NCBI RefSeq assembly: GCF_900177345.1
Contig: NZ_FWZT01000004.1
Location: forward strand, 186,001 to 250,000
Source of the DNA: Pseudobacteriovorax antillogorgiicola
Lineage (GTDB): Bacteria; Bdellovibrionota_B; Oligoflexia; Oligoflexales; Oligoflexaceae
DNA length: 64,000 nt
Reading direction: 5' to 3'
Positions 1 through 8,178 of the stretch are shown here, one piece after another. The notes under the pieces are model-generated. The model saw only the letters and a list, made by a program, of their open reading frames with translations, did no database searches and was not told the DNA's origin. Both the position numbers and the translations under genes were made by a program. How positions within the stretch are numbered: the first letter of the stretch is position 1; each line of letters opens with the position of its first letter.

Positions 1-779
1 AAGATATGTTCAGTCTGCTTAGCCTTAGTGATGTCGGTGTGAGTTCCTATCATGCGAAGTGGCTGACCCGCATCGTCCCACTCAACGACTTTTCCGCGGC
101 AAAGAACCCAAATGGTAGAGCCATCTTTCGCTCGATAACGTACTTCAAGGCTGTAAGGGTCCGCTCCGTGGGAGGCCACATGACGATCGAAACTCTTGAG
201 AGCCCGTTTTAAATCTTCGGGAAAAATTAGTTCCTGCCACTCTTTGGGATCGTGTTTTTTTTCGTGAGCCTGAAACCCGAGGATCTCCCAGAATCGGGGC
301 GACATGTATTCGTAGTTTTCTTGAATTTTCCAATCCCAATAGCCATCATAGGTAGCTTCTATAAGGCTTTGGTGGACGCGCTGCTGAGTTTCTAGGTCTT
401 GGTGATCGCGTTTTTGCTGAGTGATATCTTGGGCCTGAGAAATAAAGTACTTAGGGCTTCCATCCTTGCGTCGAACTAGAGATACCGTAAGGAGAATCCA
501 CACTAGGCTTCCGTCTTTACGAAAGAATCGTTTCTCAATCGAGTAGCTGTCTCGCAGCCCTGCAAGCACCTCTTTCACAAGGGACAGGTCCTCTTCGAGG
601 TCGTCCGGGTGCGAAATCGTTTGAAAATCCATCTGCTGCAGCTCAGACTGAGTGTAGTCCATGATTTTGCACATCGAAGGGTTGACTCGAATGAAGCGTC
701 CCTCAGGGCTTACCAAGGCCATTCCAATCGCCGCATATTTAAAGGCACTTTCGAATTCGTCAATGTCCAGAAGAGTCAT
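1..779 (-). CDS. PAS-domain sensory protein, C-terminus beyond window edge
   Basis: The reading frame stays open from an ATG at 777-779 to the left edge, giving about 259 residues. An AGGAGA ribosome site lies just upstream of the ATG. The visible part holds two PAS/PAC units. The first, about residues 5-125, begins with the typical 'FKYAAIGMALVSPEGRF' and ends in QDITQQ. The second, about 135-255, contains MSPRFWEILGF and ends in GTHTDITK. The output domain is not in view; a histidine kinase or diguanylate cyclase would be usual but cannot be claimed. It is divergent from the kinase at 936. Its second PAS closely resembles the third PAS of that kinase (shared MSPRFW, GKVxEWD and MxGxHTxxTK), which suggests duplication. 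PAS identity is clear; function is open. Confidence 0.85.
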   Translation of the reverse strand, partial: MTLLDIDEFESAFKYAAIGMALVSPEGRFIRVNPSMCKIMDYTQSELQQMDFQTISHPDDLEEDLSLVKEVLAGLRDSYSIEKRFFRKDGSLVWILLTVSLVRRKDGSPKYFISQAQDITQQKRDHQDLETQQRVHQSLIEATYDGYWDWKIQENYEYMSPRFWEILGFQAHEKKHDPKEWQELIFPEDLKRALKSFDRHVASHGADPYSLEVRYRAKDGSTIWVLCRGKVVEWDDAGQPLRMIGTHTDITKAKQTEHI

Positions 780-935
780 CTAATTCTCCTATATTCCCAC
801 ATAAGTCGTATCGTACGGGGAGCCAGCGACCTTCTCTTACAATTATGAAAAATATGGTTATCATAGTAGGAAAGGAATTTTGCAAACTATGGCTGCCAAG
901 AATTTAGCTATGTAAAATTATGGGAAAAATTACTT

Positions 936-3173
936 ATGACCTCGATGTCTAGCCCCTACATGCCTCACGGTCACTGCTACTTATGGCAGACAGATTTGAT
1001 GAGTTTGCATGGTATTTCCGATAGTCTCATTTTCCTATCTTACATGGTGATTCCTGCTTGTCTACTGCATCTCCTACGGTCTCGCCAAGATCTTCCCACA
1101 CGCTCCATTTTTTATCTCTTCATAGCTTTTATATTTTTCTGTGGAGTCACCCACCTCATCGAAGTCTATTCGATTTGGGTTCCTGACTACTGGCTTACTG
1201 GTTTTTTTAAGGCTGTTACTGCAGGAGTATCGATAGTAACAGCATTTATTTGTGTTCGTGCGGTTCCGCATATCGAAGCATTGCCCAATATTCCTGAGTC
1301 CTTAGCTGAAGCCCGCAAGGAATTGAATCGGATTGTTAACAATGTTTCCATGGGAATTCTTGCTCTCGATGAAGAGTTGAGGATTGAATTTGCTAACGCT
1401 GCTGCGTTGAATTTAACGGGTTTAGAAGAAGCGCAGTTGTATTTTGCGAATATAGATACCTTATTTGAATTCAAAAGCCGAGAGCTACTGATTACAAAGT
1501 TAGGACAAATTTCAGAAGAGGAAGGTGAGCAACAGCTTGAACTCCACCTACTCCAGTCAGACGGCAGTCTCCTGCCTGTGCTAGTCAATCTTTCTCAGGC
1601 GCAGACTAATCGTGGCTTACGTCACATCCTATGCATTGAAGATCGAACAACGATTAAGAAGCAGCAGCAAACCATTCTAAAGCTTCATGAGAAGCTTAAT
1701 GAAGCTATTGAAGGGGCGAATCATGGTGTCTGGAGTTGGAGTGCTAATTCATCGCAAAACACCTGGTGGTCGGATAAATTATATGAGCTCATTGGCTATC
1801 AGCGATCTGAACTGTCGGCAACGTTTAGAAGTTTTCTAAAGACCGTCTATCCTCAGGATCGGGAGTCCGTCATCAAGCAATTGCGCGATGCGGTTAAGTC
1901 CCAGGTCTTCAAGGATATTGAGTGCCGGATCAAGACAGGAAGTGGACCATTTAGATGGTTTCTCATAAGGGGGCAAGTGAATCGTAATGCCGATGGCTAT
2001 CAGTTTTCTGGAACTATCACTGATATTCATAAACACAAGATCCTGGAAGTTAAAGTTCATGAACAAAATGAAATCTTGCGTTTTGTTCAAGAAGAAACCA
2101 ATGATGGCTGGTGGGATCATGGTGTGAGTCAAAATTATATGTATATGTCCCCTCGCTTCTGGGCAACTTTTGGCTACGACTTCAAGACTCGGCAACACTC
2201 CCCTGGGGAATGGGATACGATCATTCATCCTGAAGATAGAGAGAAGTCTGTTACGGCTCTCCGTCGCCATGTCAACTCTAAGGGTCGCATTCCTTATCGC
2301 TTGACTCTGCGATTCTTGCATCAAAAGGGTTACTACGTGTCTGTAATCTGCAACGGTAAAGTTATCGAGTGGGATCAAGACGGTCATCCTGCACGGATGG
2401 TGGGCTCTCATACCAACGTAACCAAGATGGTCCAGTACCAGGATCTTCTTGTAGAGCTAAACGGCAAACTTAAATCGAAGAATAGCGAGCTTGAGGATTT
2501 TGCCCATGTCGTATCTCATGATCTGAGAGCGCCTGTGAGACACATTAAACAGTACGCGCAGTTTGTACTTCAAAATATCGATCCAAGTAATCCTCAGGTC
2601 GACTATTTGAACGAGCATATCCAGTTGATTGAGAAAAATGCGAAAAAATCTCTAGAGATGATTCGCTCTCTATTGGTGGTTTCCAAGCTAGAACGTGACC
2701 AAGTTCAATGGCAGTCTGTTTCTGTTGAGAAAGTCATGGCAGAAGTGGAGGATGCGTTGCTGCCAAAAATAGAAGCTGCCCATGCAGTCATCAAGGTTAA
2801 AGGAGAAACGAGTTTTTATGCTGATCCTCGGTTGATGGAAAGGTTGTTTAGTAATCTGGTAGATAATTCAATAAAGTATGCAAGACAGGGGATTGCACCT
2901 GAAATCATGGTGGAGGCCTATCTTTTGGGTGGCTCATTTGTCATCGACTATCGAGACAATGGAATCGGCATTCCAGAAGGTTTCAGGGAAAAGGCCTTTG
3001 GTCTATTTGAAAAAGGCATGGAGTCCATGGCAGAATCGATGGGTATCGGCTTATCCATTTGCAAGAAGATCGTTGATATGCACCATGGTACCATAGATAT
3101 ATCGTCTCATGATCAACAAGGTACAAAGTTTACTATTGTATTGCGGAAAAAAGATGAAAAGAAATCTGCCTAG
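936..3173 (+). CDS. Histidine kinase with ethylene-receptor-like membrane domain and three PAS domains
   Basis: A 745-residue membrane sensor kinase. Residues about 25-112 form three hydrophobic helices matching the copper-dependent ethylene-binding domain of plant ETR1 and cyanobacterial relatives. D29, Y36, P40, I66, C69 and H73 align with ETR1 D25, Y32, P36, I62, C65 and H69, and the signature reads FFCGVTHLIEVYSIW. PAS/PAC domains follow at about 128-245, 258-372 and 380-500, then HisKA with phospho-accepting H528 (VVSHDLRAP), then HATPase with an N-box (NLVDNSIKYA) and a GIGLSI box near the C-terminus. The protein should autophosphorylate and pass phosphate to the regulator that overlaps its 3' end. 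The ligand is inferred from Cu-site conservation only. The start is uncertain because no strong ribosome site is visible; later in-frame ATGs exist at codons 4 and 9. Confidence 0.92.
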   Translation: MTSMSSPYMPHGHCYLWQTDLMSLHGISDSLIFLSYMVIPACLLHLLRSRQDLPTRSIFYLFIAFIFFCGVTHLIEVYSIWVPDYWLTGFFKAVTAGVSIVTAFICVRAVPHIEALPNIPESLAEARKELNRIVNNVSMGILALDEELRIEFANAAALNLTGLEEAQLYFANIDTLFEFKSRELLITKLGQISEEEGEQQLELHLLQSDGSLLPVLVNLSQAQTNRGLRHILCIEDRTTIKKQQQTILKLHEKLNEAIEGANHGVWSWSANSSQNTWWSDKLYELIGYQRSELSATFRSFLKTVYPQDRESVIKQLRDAVKSQVFKDIECRIKTGSGPFRWFLIRGQVNRNADGYQFSGTITDIHKHKILEVKVHEQNEILRFVQEETNDGWWDHGVSQNYMYMSPRFWATFGYDFKTRQHSPGEWDTIIHPEDREKSVTALRRHVNSKGRIPYRLTLRFLHQKGYYVSVICNGKVIEWDQDGHPARMVGSHTNVTKMVQYQDLLVELNGKLKSKNSELEDFAHVVSHDLRAPVRHIKQYAQFVLQNIDPSNPQVDYLNEHIQLIEKNAKKSLEMIRSLLVVSKLERDQVQWQSVSVEKVMAEVEDALLPKIEAAHAVIKVKGETSFYADPRLMERLFSNLVDNSIKYARQGIAPEIMVEAYLLGGSFVIDYRDNGIGIPEGFREKAFGLFEKGMESMAESMGIGLSICKKIVDMHHGTIDISSHDQQGTKFTIVLRKKDEKKSA

Positions 3174-3588
3174 TCACGTGGTCTACATTGAGGATGATCC
3201 CGATGATATCCGATTCTATACTACCGAATTCAATCGTATTGAAGCGATCGACAAGCTTTCCATTCTCAGTTCTAGGGAGCATCTTAATGAGTTTGAAAGA
3301 ACTGTTGGAGCAGCCAGGAATGAAGATGTTCCGAGTCTTATCTTAATGGATTGGAAGTTTCACGATATTACTGGTGACAAGATATTAAGCAAGCTTCGTC
3401 GCGTGGACATCCTGAAGCAGAAGCCTATGATTGTCATTTCTAGCAGTGATCAGGACAAGGATTTGGAAAGTGCTTTTGAAAATGGTGCGACAAGCTTTAT
3501 CCAGAAACCCGAAGATCTGGTGGACCTGCGCAACATGATTGAAGTCTTGATCCGGTACTGGCTTGAAGTCTGCGCCCGTCATCCCTAA
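3154..3588 (+). CDS. Single-domain response regulator (receiver only)
   Basis: A 144-residue stand-alone receiver domain of the kind paired with phytochrome- and ETR-type kinases. The acidic pair is in YIEDDPDD, the phospho-acceptor is D66 in LILMDW, the Thr/Ser switch region reads VISSSD, and the conserved Lys is in IQKPEDL. No DNA-binding or enzymatic output domain is present, so it probably acts by protein contact or as a phosphorelay shuttle. The ATG at 3154 lies inside the last codons of the preceding kinase (20-base overlap), which implies translational coupling and a cognate pair. An alternative in-frame start at 3109 would add 15 residues unlike receiver proteins and is less likely. 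The 3' end overlaps the convergent REC-kinase gene by four bases. Confidence 0.9.
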   Translation: MKRNLPSHVVYIEDDPDDIRFYTTEFNRIEAIDKLSILSSREHLNEFERTVGAARNEDVPSLILMDWKFHDITGDKILSKLRRVDILKQKPMIVISSSDQDKDLESAFENGATSFIQKPEDLVDLRNMIEVLIRYWLEVCARHP

Positions 3589-4676
3589 GCAGCTTGGCTA
3601 TTTCTTGCTTTCTTTAAATAATTGAGGCTGAAGAAAAACCGAGAGCCATCAGGGGAGGATGTTACCTGGAGGTTGGAATCATGGGCCTTTATGATATCGA
3701 AGGCAAAAGGTAGGCCAAGCCCATAGCCTTTTTCACCTCGGAGCCCCTGAGTGCTAATATTACTGCCTTTGTTAAATAGCTCACTGATTTTGTTGCTGGG
3801 AATACCGCAGCCGGTATCGCTAACTTCAATGGTATAGCGGCCCTCGTCTGGCCTTCCTACAAGTGATATCTGACCATCGACTGGGGTAAATTTCATGGCG
3901 TTTGAAATCAGGTTGTGAATAACGATGGCAAGGGTAGCAGAATCAAAAGCGATCAGACCTTCTGGCTTTTCGATGGCAAACTTGTAGTGAATACCCTTTC
4001 GATTGGCCTGACTGGCGAAGGCATTTGCCTCTGACTCAAGAAAACTGGCGATGTCCCGTTCGGTGTTTAAATCGAGTGTGATCTTGCCGCTATCGCGAAC
4101 CATTTTTAGGATATTTTCAAACATGACGATCGTGTTACGAGCCATATCACGGATAGCCTCGACATCCTCGCGCTTTGGAGTTTCCGATTCTAAGATCAGT
4201 TCTGCAAGGGATCGAATGTTGATCAATGGGCTTCGGATGTCGTGAGTTAATTGATTGGTAAACTTCTGATTGATTTCTTGTTGAATTCTAAGCTTCCGAG
4301 CAATCTCAGCCTTATCGATGGCGTTGTGTAGAATAATAGGCAATGACTCAGGAGAGATCATATCTTTCAAGACGAACTCGATAGCCCCTTCCTGGATGTA
4401 CCTCTGGCGCGATGACATCCCACTATCCCCTGAGGTTGCGATGATAGGGCAGAACAGGTTTGCTTTTCGAAGTTCTCGGAATATTTCGATGCCAGAGGTT
4501 TCGCCAGGAAAGCGATGGTCGAGGAAAATACAGTCTGGATTTTCTCGAAGTGCTGTGCTGACCCCGTCCTTGAGGTTGGCTGCCTCGGTAACACGAGCCG
4601 ATGCTTCGCTTTCTTGCAAGCAGTGCCGCAGGATGCGTCGATCTTCTGGGTCGTCATCAATGATAAGGATCTTCAC
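3585..4676 (-). CDS. REC-HisKA-HATPase hybrid signalling protein
   Basis: About 363 residues: an N-terminal receiver, then a kinase core with no membrane segment, so it is cytoplasmic. The receiver starts KILIIDDDPEDRR, with acceptor Asp in CIFLDHRFPG and Lys in FVLKDM. The HisKA H-box is QLTHDIRSPL, and the HATPase has NLISNAMKF, DTGCGIP and GYGLGLPF. An N-terminal receiver feeding a kinase core is typical of relays placed downstream of another kinase. The adjacent ETR-like kinase is a plausible partner, but this is inference. I chose the GTG at 4674-4676 because GAGG sits five bases upstream. The ATG at 4692-4694 would add six residues but its nearest ribosome-site-like sequence is too far away. 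Confidence 0.88.
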   Translation of the reverse strand: MKILIIDDDPEDRRILRHCLQESEASARVTEAANLKDGVSTALRENPDCIFLDHRFPGETSGIEIFRELRKANLFCPIIATSGDSGMSSRQRYIQEGAIEFVLKDMISPESLPIILHNAIDKAEIARKLRIQQEINQKFTNQLTHDIRSPLINIRSLAELILESETPKREDVEAIRDMARNTIVMFENILKMVRDSGKITLDLNTERDIASFLESEANAFASQANRKGIHYKFAIEKPEGLIAFDSATLAIVIHNLISNAMKFTPVDGQISLVGRPDEGRYTIEVSDTGCGIPSNKISELFNKGSNISTQGLRGEKGYGLGLPFAFDIIKAHDSNLQVTSSPDGSRFFFSLNYLKKARNSQAA

Positions 4677-4896
4677 AGTTACCTCGTACCCCATGTTAAT
4701 GGGCTGCTTCCCTCTCGTCTTTTTTTCAGATAGCTTGAGTATCTAGCTGTAAGTGGTTAACACGGTGAGGTTTGTCTTCTCTGCTCTTCGCTGAGGACAG
4801 CTTGCCTGGGAGAGGTTTTGTTATAATTGACCGGGAGTCAGACTGATAGTTTTAACTAACCATAACCATGTGTTATTGGAATCATGCTCACCTGCA

Positions 4897-4940
4897 CATC
4901 GCTAGCTCTCCCCAGGAGCTCTTGTGGAGAGCTAGCGATG
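4897..4940. repeat. 44-base near-complete palindrome in 414-base intergenic region
   Basis: Perfect 15-base arms CATCGCTAGCTCTCC (4897-4911) and GGAGAGCTAGCGATG (4926-4940) flank a 14-base centre that is itself almost self-complementary (CAGGAGCTCTTG at 4913-4924). The whole forms one long hairpin or cruciform. It lies between the start of the REC-kinase (minus) and sufS (plus), about 150 bases before sufS. No T-run follows on either strand, so a simple intrinsic terminator is not supported. A regulator site, attenuator-type leader or mobile palindromic element are all possible. I see nothing else recognisable in 4677-5090. Confidence 0.7.
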
Positions 4941-5090
4941 CTGGTTCCTCGCTGTCTTGTGGCGTGAGGCATCGCATAGGTTTCATTTGTTTTTTCCGCA
5001 AAAAAAACGTAAGTCTAATACGACCATAAAATAGTTTATCATTTTGGTCAGGATTTACTTGCCCGTCAATTTGCACCTTAAGAGGAACTC

Positions 5091-6311
5091 ATGGTATCGG
5101 CATCAATAGCATCCATCCGCGAACAATTTCCTATTATTACCCAGTCCAAGCCAGCATTGGCGTATCTAGACTCAGCTGCAAGTAGTCAAAAACCTAAGTG
5201 TGTCATTGATAGAATCAAATCTTACTACGAATCAGAAAATGCTAACGTCCATCGTGGTATCTATAAGCTGAGTGAAACAGCGACAGCTGCATTTGAAGCA
5301 AGCCGGAAGACGGTGGCTGAGTTTCTAGGTGGTGTCAAAGAGCAAGAAGTTATTTTCACTAAGGGTACGACTGATAGCGTGAATCTAGTAGCAAGTTCTT
5401 GGTGCGGGAAGAACCTTAAAGAAGGTGATGAGATTGTCCTAACGGTCGCTGAGCACCATTCAAACATGGTTCCTTGGCAAATCGCAGCCGAGAAAGCAGG
5501 GGCCACCATCAAATATATTCCCCTGACAAGTGATTACAGACTCGATCTTGATGTTGCAGCCTCGTTAATCTCAGGTAAAACTAAGCTGGTAGCCATGGGC
5601 CATGTTTCCAATGTTCTTGGTATCATTCATCCCGTTAAATCTGTCATTGCGTTAGCTAAGAAAGTCGGAGCTGTGACGTTTATCGATGGTGCCCAAGGTG
5701 CACCGCATCTGACACTAGATATGAAAGACCTAGATTGCGATTTCTATGCATTTAGTGGTCACAAGGTGATGGCACCTACAGGCACTGGAGTTCTCTACGG
5801 TCGTGAGAATCTTTTGAACGATATGCCCCCATATCAGGGCGGTGGAGATATGATTGAGACAGTGAGCCTTAAGGGATCAACATGGAACACTCTCCCTAGC
5901 AAGTTCGAGGCAGGAACTCCGAACATTGCCGGTTTTGTAGGGCTAGGAGAAGCGCTTAGGTTTGTGATGGCTATCGATAAAGAGGCTGCTTTGGAGCACG
6001 ATCGTAGGCTTGGAGCAAGGGCTATTGAAGTCTTATCTGAAGCCAAGGGGGTGAGGCTCTTCAGTAAGGTTGCTGATGACTGGGTTGGAGTGGTGACCTT
6101 CTATCACGAACAAATTCATCCCCACGACCTTGCTTCCATTTGCGATTCTGAACAAGTCTGCATCAGAGCGGGGCATCACTGTGCGCAGCCATTGATGGAA
6201 GCTCTCGGAGTTAGTGCAACCTCGCGGATGTCCCCTTATGTATATAACAACGACGATGATGTTGATGCATTTATTAAGGCCTTCCGGAAGGCTGAAAAAC
6301 TTTTCTGCTAG
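5091..6311 (+). CDS. sufS: SufS-type cysteine desulfurase
   Basis: A 406-residue class V aminotransferase-fold PLP enzyme of the SufS/group II type. It removes sulfur from L-cysteine as a persulfide for Fe-S cluster assembly in the cytosol. K225 in FSGHK is the expected PLP Schiff-base lysine; H122 and H123 are in the AEHHSN cofactor stacking motif; C364 in RAGHHCAQP is the expected persulfide cysteine on the short SufS-type loop. Length and start match the family, with AAGAGGA just upstream of the ATG. The next gene, a Rieske-type ferredoxin, begins 9 bases later and is probably co-transcribed. No sufBCD, sufU or sufE lies in the window, so the partner genes must be elsewhere. Confidence 0.95.
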   Translation: MVSASIASIREQFPIITQSKPALAYLDSAASSQKPKCVIDRIKSYYESENANVHRGIYKLSETATAAFEASRKTVAEFLGGVKEQEVIFTKGTTDSVNLVASSWCGKNLKEGDEIVLTVAEHHSNMVPWQIAAEKAGATIKYIPLTSDYRLDLDVAASLISGKTKLVAMGHVSNVLGIIHPVKSVIALAKKVGAVTFIDGAQGAPHLTLDMKDLDCDFYAFSGHKVMAPTGTGVLYGRENLLNDMPPYQGGGDMIETVSLKGSTWNTLPSKFEAGTPNIAGFVGLGEALRFVMAIDKEAALEHDRRLGARAIEVLSEAKGVRLFSKVADDWVGVVTFYHEQIHPHDLASICDSEQVCIRAGHHCAQPLMEALGVSATSRMSPYVYNNDDDVDAFIKAFRKAEKLFC

Positions 6312-6320
6312 AGGGCTCCT

Positions 6321-6635
6321 ATGACTTGGTACAATATATGTAAGTTTGATGAGCTGCAGAGCGACGTTCTCCAACGATTCGAGCTGCCTGCCCAAGCCAT
6401 AGTCGTGGTTAAGTCTGACGACAAGGTTAGTGCCTTTCAAGACCGATGCTCCCATCAGGATATTCCGCTGTCTGACTTTGGCCAAATTCAAGATGGTGAA
6501 ATCATTTGCTTCGCCCATGGAGCTAAGTTTTGTGCAGCAGATGGCAAGGTGCTTTGTGCTCCGGCGACTGCCCCGTTGAAGGCATTTCCTTGTAAAGTGG
6601 AAAGTGGTGTGGTCATGGTTGAAGTGGGTCCATAG
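6321..6635 (+). CDS. Rieske-type [2Fe-2S] ferredoxin
   Basis: A 104-residue soluble protein with one Rieske fold. The cluster ligands are visible as C43-x-H45 (RCSHQD) and C63-x-x-H66 (CFAHGA). There is no signal peptide or membrane helix, so it resembles the small cytosolic Rieske proteins related to NirD or dioxygenase ferredoxins rather than the membrane Rieske of cytochrome bc1. It follows sufS by 9 bases. Similar small Rieske proteins are often encoded beside suf genes, and a role as electron donor or assembly partner in Fe-S metabolism is inferred from that. The exact redox partner is unknown. Confidence 0.9.
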   Translation: MTWYNICKFDELQSDVLQRFELPAQAIVVVKSDDKVSAFQDRCSHQDIPLSDFGQIQDGEIICFAHGAKFCAADGKVLCAPATAPLKAFPCKVESGVVMVEVGP

Positions 6636-6930
6636 TAATAGAGATTCGGGTTTCCCTAGTCTTAAATCACTATTAGGGTCAGCTTGCTTTCTCTGTTAGT
6701 TATGATAAAACCCGACCGAGACCCTTAGCACCTTCAGTTATTCCAGGTATTTAGCCTCAGATTTCAAGTTATGTCAAAATGGCTGCATCTGGTTCGCTAA
6801 TATTTTAATTCAAGCTGTTGCAATGACTCAAGATTTGTGATTAATTCCCGATGGTATTTATTGACTTTGTAGGACGGTACTGATAGGTAATCCGATCTCA
6901 GGTCGTCTGAAACTAGGAGTTGTGAGTAAA

Positions 6931-7173
6931 ATGAAAAAAGACATTCATCCAGAGTACGGGTTCGTAGTATTTAAAGATATCGCTTCCGATTTTTCGTTCC
7001 TAACCCGCTCTACTAAGAAATCAAGTGAAACTGTTAAGTGGGAAGATGGTAACGAGTATCCCGTGATCAACGTTGAAATCTCGTCTGCATCTCACCCATT
7101 CTACACGGGTAAGCAGAAGCTTGTGGATACTGCTGGACGTATCGAAAAGTTCCGTCGCAAGTACAACAAGTAA
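6931..7173 (+). CDS. rpmE2: 50S ribosomal protein L31 type B
   Basis: An 80-residue L31 of the zinc-independent (YkgM/RpmE2) type: [16 protein letters not shown] at the start, SHPFYTG in the middle and a basic end. The CxxC zinc ligands of type-A L31 are absent. In many bacteria the C-minus form replaces the zinc form during zinc limitation, but here it may be the only copy. An AGGAG lies 11 bases before the ATG at 6931. A GTG at 6922 would add three residues but sits only two bases after the AGGAG, so ATG is preferred. The 295 bases upstream carry no other gene. Confidence 0.93.
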   Translation: MKKDIHPEYGFVVFKDIASDFSFLTRSTKKSSETVKWEDGNEYPVINVEISSASHPFYTGKQKLVDTAGRIEKFRRKYNK

Positions 7174-7183
7174 GCCTCCAAGT

Positions 7184-7210
7184 ACCAGCCGTTTAAGGCT
7201 GGTTCTTACT
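7184..7210 (+). terminator. Intrinsic terminator after L31
   Basis: Arms ACCAGCC (7184-7190) and GGCTGGT (7197-7203) with a six-base loop are followed by TTCTTACTTCC. It lies 10 bases beyond the L31 stop. The T tract is interrupted, so efficiency is uncertain. Confidence 0.65.
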
Positions 7211-7272
7211 TCCTCCTCCTCTTCGTATTATTCCCCTACAGAGCAAGTAAATAGCTTCCTTATGACAGCCTC

Positions 7273-8031
7273 TTATTCTTCTCCAGCAGATCGTTGACTT
7301 GGAGCGATAAACGACTCAAGCTTCTGCCTGATCGCCCTAGGGTTTTCACCTTTGGAAATCGAGTTCACTCCCTCACGTATGATCCGCATGTGGGTAATTT
7401 CCTCATTGGTTCTATATTTCAATTTGCCTGCTAATGGAATGAAGATCATATTCGCAACGATCGCGCCGTAAAGTGTTGTAATCAGTGCCACCGCGAGACC
7501 AGGGCCAATGGCGTTCGGATCGGATAAGTTCGCCATAATAACAATCAGTCCAATCACTGTTCCAATCATTCCCCAAGCAGGTGTTGCCGAACCCATCTGT
7601 TCCACCACATCGCGAAAGCTTTTATGCCTGGCCTTCAAATTATTAATCTCAAGATCGATCATAGCATTGATGATATCTGGCTCGTAGCCGTCCACTAGGA
7701 GCCTCACAGTCTTGGCGAAAAACTCATGCTCAATGGAGACCTTCTCTAAGGCAAGAATGGAGCCTTTGCGGGCTGTATCTGCACACTCAACAGCTACATC
7801 AATCAATTCAGTAGGTTTTGTGGTAGGCTGTGACAAGGTCTTAAGAGCAGCTTTGATAGCGCCTATGAATACGTCTATGGGAAATGCTATCAAGGTGGCG
7901 AAAGCTGCTCCCCCAAAAACAATGATGACAGAAAGGAAATCCCAGAACATCCCTAGGGTACCTGCAAGCACCATGGACACTAAGACCAGGGCCGTGGCAC
8001 CAACAAAACCTATTATGGTTCCTATATCCAA
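7273..8031 (-). CDS. motA: Flagellar stator subunit MotA/PomA
   Basis: A 252-residue four-helix membrane protein of the MotA/TolQ/ExbB proton or sodium channel family. The N-terminus (MDIGTIIGFVGATALVL) and glycine-rich second helix (VIIVFGGAAFATLIAFP) are of PomA/MotA type. The conserved proline region before helix 3 reads GSATPAWGMIGTVIGLIVIM, and helix 4 reads ALITTLYGAIVANMIFIPLA. The cytoplasmic loop between helices 2 and 3 carries the charged residues that contact the rotor protein FliG. Together with MotB it powers flagellar rotation. GGAGGT precedes the ATG. Oddly, it is divergent from motB instead of leading a motAB operon. The coupling ion cannot be decided from sequence alone. Confidence 0.93.
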   Translation of the reverse strand: MDIGTIIGFVGATALVLVSMVLAGTLGMFWDFLSVIIVFGGAAFATLIAFPIDVFIGAIKAALKTLSQPTTKPTELIDVAVECADTARKGSILALEKVSIEHEFFAKTVRLLVDGYEPDIINAMIDLEINNLKARHKSFRDVVEQMGSATPAWGMIGTVIGLIVIMANLSDPNAIGPGLAVALITTLYGAIVANMIFIPLAGKLKYRTNEEITHMRIIREGVNSISKGENPRAIRQKLESFIAPSQRSAGEE

Positions 8032-8178
8032 GACTACCTCCGATGTCTGAGACTCGCCAGATAGAAATGGGAATCTCTGTTTTTTTTGAATCTCTTGAAA
8101 AATGCTTTTTGTGCGAGACTCAGTTCATGGGTATTATTATAAGAGAAACTGTCAATTGTTCCAAAGTAGGAAACGCTT

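Noticed and set aside
1836-2411. 191-codon minus-strand ORF inside the ETR-like kinase
   Set aside because: Antisense to clearly coding PAS domains, no ribosome site and no recognisable protein features.
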